Below, one piece after another: positions 38,792-46,611 of a DNA stretch of 64,000 nucleotides (its first letter is position 1; every line of letters starts with the position of its first letter). The translations under genes and the position numbers were made by a program. Where the stretch lies: assembly GCF_000429325.1 (NCBI RefSeq), contig NZ_AUBQ01000005.1, positions 62,001 through 126,000 on the forward strand, given 5' to 3'. The notes beneath the pieces are model-generated. The model had not been told where the DNA came from, searched no databases, and saw only the letters and a list, made by a program, of their open reading frames with translations. The stretch comes from Fundidesulfovibrio putealis DSM 16056. Its GTDB lineage: Bacteria; Desulfobacterota; Desulfovibrionia; Desulfovibrionales; Desulfovibrionaceae.

Positions 38792-39976
38792 CTATTTCCC
38801 CACCATTTCCAGCTCATCGCGGGCGATCTGTTCCCAGTCGAAGCGGCAGGCCACCTGGGCGGCCTCGGCCACCAGCGCGGCGCGGCGTTCGTGATTATCC
38901 ATCAGGTCGACCACTGCGGCGGCGAATCCGGCCACGTCGCCCTGGGGGCGGCGCACCATGCCGCCGGGGAAGATTTCGTCATAAATCGCCAGCTCGTAGG
39001 CCACCACAGGCAGTCCGCAGGCCATGGCTTCCACGGCCACCTGCCCGAAGCTCTCGTAGTGGCTGGGCATGCAGAAACATCCGGCGTTCTTGAGCAGACG
39101 GACCTTCTCAGCCCCCTGCCTGAACCCCAAGAGGTCCACGTTGGCGGCGAGTCCGGCTGCGTCGATGTCTGATTTCAGGCGCGCGAACCAGGAGTCGCTG
39201 CCTCCGCCGATGATGGCCAGCCGCGCGCCGGGCTTGGCGTCGCAGACTTTGCGCCAGATCTTCACCAGATCGAGGAGACCCTTCTGGGGGTGCAGGCGTC
39301 CCAGGAAGATTCCGTCGTAGCGGGGGGTGTCGGGGGTGACCTGCACGGAATCGAACTCGGTCATGTCCACGCCCATGGTGACCACGGCGACGGCGGCGGG
39401 GTCCACGCCGCGCGCGAGGAGCGTGTCGCGGTCCAGGGAGTTCAGCACCAGCATGCGGCCCTTGAACAGGCGCGTGAGGCCGACTGCCAGCATCTGGGTG
39501 GACCAGTAGAGCAGGCCCCGGATGGTGGGGACGCGCCAGCGCGGGCGGAACACGTTCTCGTAGCCGCGAAAGGGGTTGGGCGCGATGAGGAACACGCACA
39601 CGGTGAGCTTGGCCGCTGGGTTTCTCAGCTTGGCCAGAAGCGCCGGGACGAGGTCCACCAGGAAGTCGGACGGGGCGTAAATGGCGTCAAGCTGTTTGGG
39701 ATAGCTTACGAACAGGCAGCGGAAAAGCCGCCACAGATACGTTTTCAGCACGTTGCCCAGGCTGTCGGCCTCGCTGGTGAAGGGCTCGGGGAACACCTGA
39801 TAGTCCATGCCCAGGACGTTCTGGGACTCGAAGACGCCGATCTGGCGTCTGGGGAGCATGACCACGAGGCGCTGGCCCCAGGCGAGCCAGCGGCGGGCGA
39901 TCTCCGAGAAGCGGACTTCGCTGCCGTCGCGGTTTTTGGTGTTCACGCGGCCCATGGCCGGGATGAAGATGCGCAT
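38792..39976 (-). CDS. glycosyltransferase family 4 (GT-B)
   Basis: A 394-residue cytoplasmic glycosyltransferase. The C-terminal half shows the GT4 nucleotide-sugar site: IFLGRLHPQKGLLDLVKIW, GFRQGAEKVRLLKNAGCFCMPSHYESFGQVAVEAMACGLPVVAYE (the ExxxxxxxE motif), and GDVAGFAAAVVDLMDN. The N-terminal half begins MRIFIPAMGRVNTKNRDGSEVRF. Sugar and acceptor are unknown; envelope polysaccharide or LPS synthesis is likely. The ATG at 39976 is chosen because it starts the first beta strand. It is a lone gene between the AT-rich DUF4365 patch and kup. Confidence 0.88.
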   Translation of the reverse strand: MRIFIPAMGRVNTKNRDGSEVRFSEIARRWLAWGQRLVVMLPRRQIGVFESQNVLGMDYQVFPEPFTSEADSLGNVLKTYLWRLFRCLFVSYPKQLDAIYAPSDFLVDLVPALLAKLRNPAAKLTVCVFLIAPNPFRGYENVFRPRWRVPTIRGLLYWSTQMLAVGLTRLFKGRMLVLNSLDRDTLLARGVDPAAVAVVTMGVDMTEFDSVQVTPDTPRYDGIFLGRLHPQKGLLDLVKIWRKVCDAKPGARLAIIGGGSDSWFARLKSDIDAAGLAANVDLLGFRQGAEKVRLLKNAGCFCMPSHYESFGQVAVEAMACGLPVVAYELAIYDEIFPGGMVRRPQGDVAGFAAAVVDLMDNHERRAALVAEAAQVACRFDWEQIARDELEMVGK

Positions 39977-40110
39977 GATTTCCCACTCGCTCGACTGATT
40001 GATTGACCGGGCGGTGGATAGCATTGGGGGCGGGGGGTTGGCAAAGCCCCTTTTCGCGTTCGGGTTTCTGGCGGCAATGCCCGAACCACGGCAAAGCCGC
40101 CTCCCATCCC

Positions 40111-40170
40111 GCGAAGCTGGTAGCCGGGTCCAGGGGGAGGCTTCTCCCCCTGGCCGCCGGAGGCATCTTA
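40111..40170. repeat. dispersed hairpin repeat, copy C
   Basis: Read on the leftward strand: AAGATGCCTCCGGCGG box, then CCAGGGGGAG paired with CTCCCCCTGG around a short loop, then ACCCGGCTACC and the AGCTTCGCGGG end box. It occupies the gap between kup and the glycosyltransferase, where it could also act as terminator for kup. Confidence 0.8.
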
Positions 40171-40180
40171 ACTCTTACTC

Positions 40181-42103
40181 TTACAACTCCACCTGGTTCC
40201 CAAGCTCAACAACTCGCCCAGGCGGGATGTTGAAGAACGACGTGGCGTTCCAGGAGTTGCGCGACATGAACGCGAAGATCGTCTTGCGCCACTGGGCCAT
40301 GGGGGCGTCTCCGGTAGTCAGGAGCGTCTCGCGCCCCAGGAAGAAGGAGGTGGAGTACACGTCCAGGGGGAGCCCCTTCTCGGTGGCCAGTTCCAGGATC
40401 TCGGGCACGCGGGGCGACTCCATGTAACCGTAGCGGGCGATCACCCTGTGGAACCCCTGACCCAGGTCCTCAATGGTGACCCGGTCTTCGGGCGCGACCT
40501 GGGGCGACTCGGTGGCCAGGATGGACAGAAGCACCACGCGCTCGTGCATGGCCTCGTTGTGCTTGAAGTGGTGCAGCAGCGTGTGCGGCACGCCCTCGGG
40601 CGAGATGGACATGAACACGGCGGTGCCGGAGGTGCGCTGCGGCTTGTACTCGGCGATGTCTCGCAGGAAGATGTCCACGGGCATGCGCATGTGTCCGTAG
40701 TGGCGGGCCAGGATGGCGCGCCCGTCGCGCCAGGTGACCATCACCATCAGGATGGCCAGGGCCAGGCTCAGGGTGAACCAGCCGCCGTCCACGATTTTCA
40801 GCAGGTTCGCGCCCAGGAAGCAGCCGTCGAAAAAGAGAAACAGCACCAGGAGTGGCAGGGCCTTCCACAGGGGCCACTTCCAGTTGAGGCGCAGCACCTC
40901 GAAATAGAGGATGGAGGTGATGGCCATGGTGGCGGTGACGGCGATGCCGTAGGCGGCGGCCAGGCGGCTGGACTCCTGGAAGACCAGCACCAGCCCGATG
41001 CAGGCGATCATGAGCATCCAGTTGACTGTGGGCAGGTAGATCTGGCCGATGGCCTGGCTGGAGGTGTGCACGATGTGCATGCGCGGCGTGAAGCCGAGCT
41101 GGATGGCCTGCTGGGTCAGGGAGTAGACGCCCGAGATCATGGCCTGGGAGGCGATGATGGTGGCCGCCGTGGACAGCACCACCATGGGATAGAGCATGAG
41201 CTTGGGCACCAGGGCGTAGAAGGGGTTGAAGGCCATGTCCGGATGATCCAGGAGCAGCGCGCCCTGGCCGAAATAGTTGAGCAGCAGCCCCGGCAGCACG
41301 ATGCAATACCAGGACAGGCGGATGGGCAGGCGTCCGAAGTGGCCCATGTCGGCGTAGAGGGCCTCGCCGCCGGTGATGCACAGCACCACGGAGCCGAGAA
41401 CCACGATGCCGTGCAGGTTGTTGATGGAGAAGAACTGTACGGCCCAGGCGGGGTTGAGCGCCGAGAGGATCATGGGCTCGGCGATGATCTCGGCAAGGCC
41501 GAGCCCGCCGATGACGCAGAACCACAGGATCATCACAGGCCCGAAGATCCTGCCGATGGCTGCGGTGCCGTGCTTCTGGAACATGAACAGGCCCACCAGC
41601 ACCACGCAGGTCAGGGGGGCCACGTAGTCCTTGGCGGCGGCGGTGGCCACTTCCAGGCCCTCGATGGCGGACAGTACGGAGATGGCCGGGGTTATCACTC
41701 CGTCGCCGTAGAGGAGCGCCGCGCCGAACGCGGCCATGAGGAGCATGTACGGCCAGTAGCGGCCCTTGCTGGCCGGGCCGGAGCGCAGCATGGCCAGCAG
41801 GGCGAAGATGCCGCCCTCGCCCTTGTTGTCGGCGCGCAGGATGAACACCACGTATTTGAGGCTCACCACGATCATGAGCGACCAGAACACCATGGACAGC
41901 ACCCCCAGCACGTTGGCCTGGGTGACGGGCACGGCGTGCATGCCGTGGAAGCATTCCTTGATGGTGTAGAGCGGGCTTGTGCCGATGTCGCCGTAGACGA
42001 TGCCCAGTGCGGCCAGGGCCAGCGACGCGGTCTGGGCCTTGGTGCAGGAGCCGCCGTGGGGCGAATGGGAAGAAGAGTCCTCGGGCAGGGAGCAGGGACG
42101 CAT
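40181..42103 (-). CDS. kup: Kup-type potassium uptake transporter
   Basis: A 640-residue KUP-family potassium:proton symporter, with about 12 membrane helices followed by a ~170-residue cytoplasmic C-terminal domain. LAALGIVYGDIGTSPLYTIKECF is the family signature at the first helix, and RADNKGEGGIFALLAML and LLYGDGVITPAISVLSAIEGL follow. AGGAGG precedes the ATG at 42103 on the leftward strand. The leader carries a ydaO-type c-di-AMP riboswitch, consistent with shut-off of potassium import when c-di-AMP is high. Confidence 0.95.
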   Translation of the reverse strand: MRPCSLPEDSSSHSPHGGSCTKAQTASLALAALGIVYGDIGTSPLYTIKECFHGMHAVPVTQANVLGVLSMVFWSLMIVVSLKYVVFILRADNKGEGGIFALLAMLRSGPASKGRYWPYMLLMAAFGAALLYGDGVITPAISVLSAIEGLEVATAAAKDYVAPLTCVVLVGLFMFQKHGTAAIGRIFGPVMILWFCVIGGLGLAEIIAEPMILSALNPAWAVQFFSINNLHGIVVLGSVVLCITGGEALYADMGHFGRLPIRLSWYCIVLPGLLLNYFGQGALLLDHPDMAFNPFYALVPKLMLYPMVVLSTAATIIASQAMISGVYSLTQQAIQLGFTPRMHIVHTSSQAIGQIYLPTVNWMLMIACIGLVLVFQESSRLAAAYGIAVTATMAITSILYFEVLRLNWKWPLWKALPLLVLFLFFDGCFLGANLLKIVDGGWFTLSLALAILMVMVTWRDGRAILARHYGHMRMPVDIFLRDIAEYKPQRTSGTAVFMSISPEGVPHTLLHHFKHNEAMHERVVLLSILATESPQVAPEDRVTIEDLGQGFHRVIARYGYMESPRVPEILELATEKGLPLDVYSTSFFLGRETLLTTGDAPMAQWRKTIFAFMSRNSWNATSFFNIPPGRVVELGNQVEL

Positions 42104-42198
42104 GAAAAAGGCCTCCTAAGCGTGGGCTGAAGCACGGGCAAAGGCTCGGGCTCAAGCGCAGGTGTGGGTACTCGGGAAGGCCCCCACACCAGTTAGGA

Positions 42199-42325
42199 GG
42201 TCTCCCTTCGACGCTTACGAGGTTAGCTGACGGGCTCGGGCCGAAAGGTGCCCTACGCGCATGCGCGATTCGCCCCAAAAAATGGGTCCCCCGCTCCCGC
42301 CCATGGCGGGACTCAGCGATTCATT
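42199..42325 (-). promoter_or_regulatory. c-di-AMP riboswitch (ydaO/yuaA type) upstream of kup
   Basis: On the leftward strand the conserved blocks of the ydaO aptamer appear in order: CGCTGAGTCC, GGGGGACCC, TTGGGGCGAATCG, GTAGGGCACC, TTTCGGCCCGAG, CGTCAGCTAACCTCGTAAG and GAAGGGAGA. A separate 8-bp hairpin (GGTGTGGG with CCCACACC, 42161-42190) lies between aptamer and gene; it is not followed by a U-run, so control may be translational or need a refolded structure. Assignment rests on remembered consensus, not a covariance search. Confidence 0.88.
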
Positions 42326-42329
42326 GCGG

Positions 42330-42358
42330 CATCTACGCCCGAGGGTTTGCGGAGTCAA
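42330..42358 (-). promoter_or_regulatory. candidate promoter for the kup riboswitch transcript
   Basis: TTGACT (42353-42358, 5 of 6) and TAGATG (42330-42335, 3 of 6) with 17-bp spacing on the leftward strand. The predicted transcript start near 42323 coincides with the 5' edge of the riboswitch aptamer, which supports the assignment despite the weak -10. Confidence 0.45.
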
Positions 42359-42426
42359 CGCCGCGCGCTTTCCTTTTTTCCAAATTCGGTTATCAGGGAG
42401 CATCTTCCCTTTTTTTGGAGGCAATC

Positions 42427-43038
42427 ATGAACGTGCTCATCGTGTACTATTCCATGTATGGACATATCCAGACCATGGCCAAGGCCGTGGCCGAAGGCGT
42501 CTCCCAGGTGGCAGGCGCGACGCCGATTATGCGCCGCGTGCCCGAGACGCTGCCCGCCGAGGTGTTGGAGAAAATGGGCGCCACGGCGGCCCAGGCGGCG
42601 CAGAGCGCGGTGCCGGTTTGCACCGTGGACGAGTTGGCCGAGGCCGACGCCATCATTTTCGGCACGCCCACGCGGTTCGGCAACATGTGCGGCCAGATGC
42701 GCCAGTTCCTGGACGCAACCGGCGGCCTGTGGATGAAAGGGGCGCTGGTGGGCAAGGTGGGCTCGGTGTTCGCAAGCTCCGCCACGCAGCACGGCGGACA
42801 GGAATCCACCATCCTGACGTTCCACGTGACGCTCCTGCACCAGGGAATGGTGATCGTTGGCCTGCCCTACGCTTACCAGGGCCAGATGGGCGTGGAGGAG
42901 ATCAAGGGGTGCTCGCCGTACGGGGCCAGCACCATCGCGGGCGGCGACGGCTCGCGCATGCCCACCGAGATCGAACTTGCCGGGGCGCGCTGGCAGGGCA
43001 GGCACGTGGCGGAAATCGCCACGAAGCTCACCAGGTAG
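42427..43038 (+). CDS. wrbA: NAD(P)H:quinone oxidoreductase, WrbA type
   Basis: A 203-residue flavodoxin-like FMN protein. [24 protein letters not shown] is the phosphate-binding loop, [25 protein letters not shown] the second FMN loop, and [19 protein letters not shown] the WrbA-specific stretch. It performs two-electron quinone reduction, protecting against semiquinone radicals. GGAGG lies at 42417-42421 before ATG 42427. It is transcribed away from kup. Confidence 0.95.
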   Translation: MNVLIVYYSMYGHIQTMAKAVAEGVSQVAGATPIMRRVPETLPAEVLEKMGATAAQAAQSAVPVCTVDELAEADAIIFGTPTRFGNMCGQMRQFLDATGGLWMKGALVGKVGSVFASSATQHGGQESTILTFHVTLLHQGMVIVGLPYAYQGQMGVEEIKGCSPYGASTIAGGDGSRMPTEIELAGARWQGRHVAEIATKLTR

Positions 43039-43066
43039 CGCCGTTGTTTGAACAATATGAAGCAAT

Positions 43067-43112
43067 GCCCTCGCGTTCACCGGGAGAACAGTCCCCCAGC
43101 AGGACGCGAGGG
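43067..43112. other. inverted repeat between wrbA and the Cdd1 gene
   Basis: GCCCTCGCGT at 43067-43076 pairs perfectly with ACGCGAGGGC at 43103-43112 across a 26-base loop. It lies between two convergent genes and could end either transcript, but there is no U-run on either side. Confidence 0.4.
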
Positions 43113-43122
43113 CCATCGCACG

Positions 43123-43392
43123 TCAGCGATCCTTCCAGTTCCACCATTTGAGCTTATCCGGGTCTCGCCGGGCGGGCGGGGTGGCGGCAAAGTAGACCGC
43201 CTCCCGGAACACGTAGAGCACGCAGCGGTCCTGGTGCTTGCCCCGCTGGGCGATCAGGGTGTCGTACATCTCCTGTGGGTCTCGGCGGGCGAGGTCCTCC
43301 ATGGTGCGGATGCCGAGTTCCCAGAGGTCGAGGGCCATGGCCGGTCCCACGCCCGGAATGGTGCGCAGGAGCTTTTCCGTTTGCTTGTCCAT
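43123..43392 (-). CDS. helix-hairpin-helix protein, Cdd1 (pathogenicity locus) family
   Basis: An 89-residue protein. LLRTIPGVGPAMALDLWELGIRTMEDLARRDPQEMYDTL is a helix-hairpin-helix DNA-binding motif, and the cysteine-containing QDRCVLYVFREAVYFA region with the C-terminal KLKWWNWKD is characteristic of the Cdd1 family. Function unknown; probably nucleic-acid binding. GGGGAGG precedes the ATG at 43392 on the leftward strand. It diverges from cbiA with 26 bp between starts. Confidence 0.85.
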   Translation of the reverse strand: MDKQTEKLLRTIPGVGPAMALDLWELGIRTMEDLARRDPQEMYDTLIAQRGKHQDRCVLYVFREAVYFAATPPARRDPDKLKWWNWKDR

Positions 43393-43418
43393 GGGGCCTC
43401 CCCTATCATTTCACGGCC

Positions 43419-44828
43419 ATGACAAAAAGCCTGCTCATATCCGGCACGCACTCCGGGTGCGGCAAGACCTCGCTGACGCTGGGGCTTCTGGCCGCGCTCA
43501 CCCGGCGGGGCCTTTCCTGCGCGCCCTTCAAGACAGGACCGGACTTCATCGACCCCGGGCTGCACGCCCTGGCCTGCGGGCGCACAAGCCACAACCTGGA
43601 CTCCTGGATGCTCTCCGAGGCGGCCAACCGGGAAATCTTCGCCCGGTACGCGTTCGGCGCGGACTTGGCCGTGGCCGAAGGGGCCATGGGCCTGTTCGAC
43701 GGAGCATCAGGCACAAACGAGCGCGGTAGCGCGGCCCACATGGCCAAGATGCTTGGCGTCCCGGTCCTTCTGGTGATCGACGCCTCGGGCATGGCCCGCA
43801 GCGCAGCCGCCGTGGCCCAGGGCTTCGCGCGCTTCGACCCGCAGCTGTCCCTGGCCGGGGTGGTCTTCAACCGCGTGGGCGGGCCGGGGCATCGCGAGAT
43901 CCTGTCCGAGGCCATGATGCAGGCGGGCATCCGGGTGCTGGGCTATCTGCCCAAGGCCCCGGAACTGGCGCTGCCCTCGCGCCATCTGGGCCTCGTTACC
44001 GCCCAGGATCTGGGCCAGGACCTGGGCCAGGACCTGGACGCTGGCCGAAGCCTGCCCGCATGGCTTACCCGGCTGGCCGACTGGGTGGAGGCCGGGACGT
44101 TGCTGGACGCGCTCCTGGAAGCGCTGCCGGATACTCCGTTGGATTTGTCTCCGCAGGAGCAGGCGGAGCCGAGGGCCGACAGGACGCAACCCGTGCGCCT
44201 GGGCGTGGCCCGAGACCGGGCCTTCTGTTTCGCCTACGCCGAGAACCTGCGCCTGCTGGAAGCCGCAGGAGCCGGGATCGTCCCCTTCTCGCCCCTGGCC
44301 GACTCCCGCCTGCCCGAAAATCTCCACGGGCTGTATCTGCCCGGCGGCTATCCCGAGCTGCACGCCCAGGCCCTCTCGCAGAACGCCTCCATGCTGGCGG
44401 CCATCCGCGCCTTCGCCCTGTCCGGCAGGCCGGTTTACGCCGAGTGCGGCGGGTTCATGGCACTCATGCAGGCCATCGTGGACGCCGAGGGCCGCTCCTG
44501 GCCCATGGCCGGGGTGTTCCCCTGCGCGGCCCGCATGCAGACGCGCTTTTCGGCGCTGGGCTACCGTGAGGCCCGCTTCACCGCAGACACGCCGCTCGGG
44601 CCGCAGGGCACGGCGGCGCGCGGCCATGAGTTCCACTATTCAAGCCTGGAGAACGCCCCAGACGCGCCAGCCGTCTACTCCCTGGCCGGGCGCAAAGGCC
44701 CGCTGGATACGCCCGAGGGCTTTCTCGCCGGGAACACGCTCGGCAGCTATGTGCATCTGCATTTCGCCTCCAACCCCGCTCTGGCCGGGAACTTCGTGGC
44801 GTCCATGCGCCGCGCGGAGGATGCATGA
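43419..44828 (+). CDS. cbiA: cobyrinate a,c-diamide synthase
   Basis: ATP- and glutamine-dependent amidation of the a and c side chains of cobyrinate. The 469-residue protein has an N-terminal P-loop (GTHSGCGKTSL, residues 9-19) with FKTGPDFIDPG and EGAMGLFDGA, and a C-terminal class I amidotransferase domain with the nucleophile C343 in VYAECGGFMAL and late ARGHEFHYS histidine. A short tandem repeat in the linker (44008-44040) gives QDLGQDLGQDLD. No clear Shine-Dalgarno precedes ATG 43419. It heads the cobalamin cluster, and its stop overlaps the cbiD start (ATGA). Confidence 0.95.
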   Translation: MTKSLLISGTHSGCGKTSLTLGLLAALTRRGLSCAPFKTGPDFIDPGLHALACGRTSHNLDSWMLSEAANREIFARYAFGADLAVAEGAMGLFDGASGTNERGSAAHMAKMLGVPVLLVIDASGMARSAAAVAQGFARFDPQLSLAGVVFNRVGGPGHREILSEAMMQAGIRVLGYLPKAPELALPSRHLGLVTAQDLGQDLGQDLDAGRSLPAWLTRLADWVEAGTLLDALLEALPDTPLDLSPQEQAEPRADRTQPVRLGVARDRAFCFAYAENLRLLEAAGAGIVPFSPLADSRLPENLHGLYLPGGYPELHAQALSQNASMLAAIRAFALSGRPVYAECGGFMALMQAIVDAEGRSWPMAGVFPCAARMQTRFSALGYREARFTADTPLGPQGTAARGHEFHYSSLENAPDAPAVYSLAGRKGPLDTPEGFLAGNTLGSYVHLHFASNPALAGNFVASMRRAEDA

Positions 44829-46129
44829 CCACGCGGACTCTACGACAGGGATTCACCACCGGTTCGGCTGCGGCTGCTGCGGCCAAGGCCGCGCTTTCTT
44901 TCCTGTTGGAAGGGAAGGAGACCCGGATAGCCGACATCCCCCTGCCCGGCGGCGGCAGGCTGGACGTGCCCGTTGACAGTGTGGCGCGGGAAGAGGCTGG
45001 AGTCAGGGCGACGGTGGTCAAGGACGCGGGCGACGACCCCGACGCCACCAACAAGGCGCGTATTTCCTGCGTGGTAAGAATTATAAGAGAGGAGAAGAGG
45101 CCTCCGGCGGCCAAAGGGCTCCGCCCTTTGGAAACCCTAATGGGGGACGCCGGTGACGCTGGACCAGGGAGTGGGGGCGGTCAGCGGGGGGAGGTTCCTG
45201 CGATGTTCGCGGGAGAGGCCGGAGTTGGGCGTGAGGTTGAATCGGGGGAGGGGGGCCTTGCGGAAGCAGGAGAAGTCCGGGTGGAGATTCTCGGCGGGCG
45301 CGGCGTCGGGCGCGTGACGTTGCCTGGATTGCCTGTGGCCGTGGGACAACCCGCCATCAACCCCGTGCCGCGCGCCCAGATCGAGCAGGCTGCGCGGGAG
45401 GTTCTGGACCAGGCCGGGTTCGCGGGCGAAGTCCGGCTGACCATCGAAGTGGAGGACGGCGAGACCATCGCCCGCCGCACTTTGAATCCTCGACTGGGCA
45501 TCGTGGGAGGAATTTCGATCCTGGGGACGCAGGGCATCGTCAAGCCCTACAGCCACGAGGCCTGGAAGGCCACCATCGAGTCCGGCCTCCAGGTGGCGCG
45601 CGCCGCCGGAATCGACACCGCAGCCTTCTCCACCGGGCGGCGCAGCGAGCGCATGCTCATGGCGCACCGTCCGGAACTGCCGGAGCTGTGCTTCGTGCAG
45701 GCTGCTGATTTCTACGGATTCTCTATGAAAAGGGCGCAGGAGATGGGCTTTTCGCGCATCGTCTGGGGCTGCTTCTTCGGCAAGCTGGCCAAGATGGCCC
45801 AGGGCCTGGAGTACACCCACGCCCACGCCCAGCCCACGAACTTCGCGGCCCTGGCCGGGCTGGCCGCCCAGGCCGGAGCGCCCCCGGAGGCTTGGCGCGC
45901 CGTGGCCCAGGCCAACACCGCCCGCCACGCCCTGGAGATCGTGCCTGATGGCGAAATCCGCCAGCGTTTCGCGGCCCTGACCGCAGCCCGCGCACTGGAA
46001 ACGGCCCGGTCCTTTTTCAGCACCGGGCCGCAACCAGAGGTCGAAATTGTCTGTTTCGGGTTCGAAACGGGCGTCCTGGCCGAAGTTCCCGCCGGGACGG
46101 GGCCGAAGCCTACACTTCGTAATCGATGA
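44825..46129 (+). CDS. cbiD: cobalt-precorrin-5B C1-methyltransferase with internal insertion
   Basis: Methylates C1 in the anaerobic (cobalt-early) cobalamin pathway. LRQGFTTGSAAAAAAKAA at the N-terminus, VVKDAGDDPDATNKARI, GRGVGRVTLPGLPVAVGQPAINPVPR and GTQGIVKPYS are CbiD hallmarks. At 434 residues it is about 60 longer than usual: residues ~84-151 form a Gly/Glu-rich insertion between two conserved strands, and the first ~25 of them are encoded by a copy of the dispersed intergenic hairpin repeat. The reading frame stays open, so the protein may still be functional. The 3' end overlaps the convergent Dabb gene by 20 bp. Confidence 0.92.
   Translation: MTTRTLRQGFTTGSAAAAAAKAALSFLLEGKETRIADIPLPGGGRLDVPVDSVAREEAGVRATVVKDAGDDPDATNKARISCVVRIIREEKRPPAAKGLRPLETLMGDAGDAGPGSGGGQRGEVPAMFAGEAGVGREVESGEGGLAEAGEVRVEILGGRGVGRVTLPGLPVAVGQPAINPVPRAQIEQAAREVLDQAGFAGEVRLTIEVEDGETIARRTLNPRLGIVGGISILGTQGIVKPYSHEAWKATIESGLQVARAAGIDTAAFSTGRRSERMLMAHRPELPELCFVQAADFYGFSMKRAQEMGFSRIVWGCFFGKLAKMAQGLEYTHAHAQPTNFAALAGLAAQAGAPPEAWRAVAQANTARHALEIVPDGEIRQRFAALTAARALETARSFFSTGPQPEVEIVCFGFETGVLAEVPAGTGPKPTLRNR
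45073..45147. repeat. dispersed hairpin repeat, copy D, inside cbiD
   Basis: GTAAGAATTATAAGAGAGG leads into the GCCTCCGGCGG box, then a 9-bp hairpin (CCAAAGGGC with GCCCTTTGG, 45111-45131) and the tail GGAAACCCTAATGGGG. It matches intergenic copy B almost base for base in the box-hairpin-tail part and copy C in the AG-rich lead. It is translated in frame as EEKRPPAAKGLRPLETLMG. Confidence 0.85.
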
Positions 46130-46415
46130 CGCGGCGCTCGGAGGCCACGGCCTTGATGAAGGCCACCACTTTCTGGTGCTCGGGGTGGATGGCGTAGGCC
46201 TTCAGGTCTTCCTTGGTCTTGAAAGCGGTGTACAGGGCGATGTCCGTGGGCGGCACGGACTCGAACAGGCCGTCGGTGGCCACTTCCAGCTCCACGCAGC
46301 CGGGCACCTTGGCGGGCAGCGCTTCCAGCATGGCTTTCATGGCGGCGAGATTCTCGGCCTTGGTCTTGCCTTCGGCTTCTTCCTTGAGGTTCCACATGAC
46401 GATGTGCTTGATCAT
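46110..46415 (-). CDS. Dabb (stress-responsive A/B barrel) domain protein
   Basis: A 101-residue ferredoxin-like barrel protein. MIKHIVMWNLKEEAEG, LEALPAKVPGCVELEVATDG and DIALYTAFKTKEDLKAYAIHPEHQKVVAFI are the Dabb family features. Function in bacteria is unclear. AAAGGA precedes the ATG at 46415 on the leftward strand. It lies antisense within the cobalamin cluster, its 3' end overlapping the end of cbiD by 20 bp. Confidence 0.9.
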   Translation of the reverse strand: MIKHIVMWNLKEEAEGKTKAENLAAMKAMLEALPAKVPGCVELEVATDGLFESVPPTDIALYTAFKTKEDLKAYAIHPEHQKVVAFIKAVASERRVIDYEV

Positions 46416-46611
46416 GATAAATCCTTTCGTTTCCGGGTAACCGGTGTTTTACCTCAGCCGGGCCGCCTCCGGGCAGCCGCGAGGGGCTGGCGTTCAGGTG
46501 CGGGCTCACGGTACACGGTGTTGCCGCCAGCACGCAAGACTCCCGCCAGTCCGCCCGGCGAGGCACGGCAAATCAGCAGGATAACGCGGACCCCACGCGT
46601 AAAGGCATTCC

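Noticed and set aside
43067-43112. Inverted repeat after wrbA as a rho-independent terminator
   Set aside because: Perfect 10-bp arms but a 26-base loop and no U-run on either strand, so listed only as an inverted repeat.
46416-46611. Possible cobalamin riboswitch upstream of cbiET
   Set aside because: GC-rich and structured-looking, with a stretch slightly like the 3' end of the class, but the conserved core blocks (the GCCACTG box and the B12 box) are not present on either strand.
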